A DNA stretch of 6,748 nt from Bacteroidota bacterium (lineage in GTDB: Bacteria > Bacteroidota > Rhodothermia > Rhodothermales > UBA10348): positions 1 to 6,748 of the forward strand of contig SMXK01000009.1 of assembly GCA_004356265.1 (NCBI GenBank). Reading direction: 5' to 3'. Positions 6,571-6,748 of this stretch are shown here, one piece after another (the stretch's first letter is position 1; every line of letters starts with the position of its first letter). A program made the position numbers and the translations under genes. The notes under the pieces were generated by a model, which saw only the letters and a program-made list of their open reading frames with translations, searched no databases and was not told the DNA's origin.

Positions 6571-6748
6571 ATGCAGCTTGAAATCGGACAAGTGGTTGAC
6601 GGATACCGCATTCAGGGCGTGATCGGCCGTGGTGGAATGGGTATCGTTTACCGGGCCGAAGACGTAGCGCTCTCTCGCGTTGTGGCATTGAAGGTGATTA
6701 ATCCGTCGATGTCTCGGGACGAAGCGTTTGTTCGGAGATTTCAGTCCG
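6571..6748 (+). CDS. Ser/Thr protein kinase, N-terminal fragment (PpkA-like), truncated by right edge
   Basis: Fifty-nine codons are present with no stop before the edge. The product begins MQLEIGQVVDGYRIQGVIGR and has the glycine loop GRGGMGIVYRAED (19-31) and the VALKV lysine (Lys41), followed by the start of helix C (FVRRFQ). This is the N-lobe of a Hanks-type kinase. It lies 18 bp after the phosphatase stop with only GAGACG-like purines as a possible ribosome binding site. Position directly after a PppA-like phosphatase in a sheath operon suggests the PpkA role of phosphorylating Thr residues on the FHA-linked machinery. The catalytic loop, any membrane helix and any sensor domain lie outside the window, so activity and topology cannot be confirmed. 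Confidence 0.9.
   Translation, partial: MQLEIGQVVDGYRIQGVIGRGGMGIVYRAEDVALSRVVALKVINPSMSRDEAFVRRFQS

Overview
The window looks like part of a type VI secretion (T6SS) or closely related contractile-injection locus from a diderm bacterium. The evidence is a contractile-sheath protein with TssB (VipA) and TssC (VipB) homology, a membrane-anchored MltD-like lytic transglycosylase carrying an FHA domain, and a kinase/phosphatase set like the PpkA/PppA/Fha threonine-phosphorylation pathway known from T6SS. Base composition is near balanced by eye. Ribosome binding sites are weak or absent. The mix of Hanks-type kinases, FHA and T6SS parts suggests a lineage such as Myxococcota or Acidobacteriota, but the sequence alone does not fix the taxon.

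Layout: Positions 1-1266 (minus strand) hold the N-terminal 422 residues of a transmembrane Ser/Thr kinase that runs off the left edge. A divergent intergenic region of 364 bp (1267-1630) follows, with weak promoter-like elements on both strands, a 10-bp direct repeat and an imperfect dyad. From 1631 to the right edge, five genes run on the plus strand as a tight operon: a DUF1795 (DcrB/EagR-like) protein, a TssB-TssC fused sheath protein, an FHA-TM-lytic transglycosylase, a PP2C-type phosphatase (PppA-like), and the first 59 codons of a second Ser/Thr kinase (PpkA-like). The first two junctions are 4-bp ATGA overlaps. The phosphatase is set off by a short gap containing a candidate internal promoter and a perfect dyad, and 18 bp separate the phosphatase from the last kinase.

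How the genes may work together (inference): the fused protein would form the contractile sheath, and the DUF1795 protein may act as an effector chaperone or accessory factor. The transglycosylase would open peptidoglycan for the apparatus. Its cytoplasmic FHA domain would read threonine phosphorylation set by the kinase(s) and erased by the phosphatase. This would couple phospho-signalling across the inner membrane to local wall opening. Baseplate, tube, membrane complex and ClpV genes are not in the window, so whether this is a complete canonical T6SS cannot be judged here.
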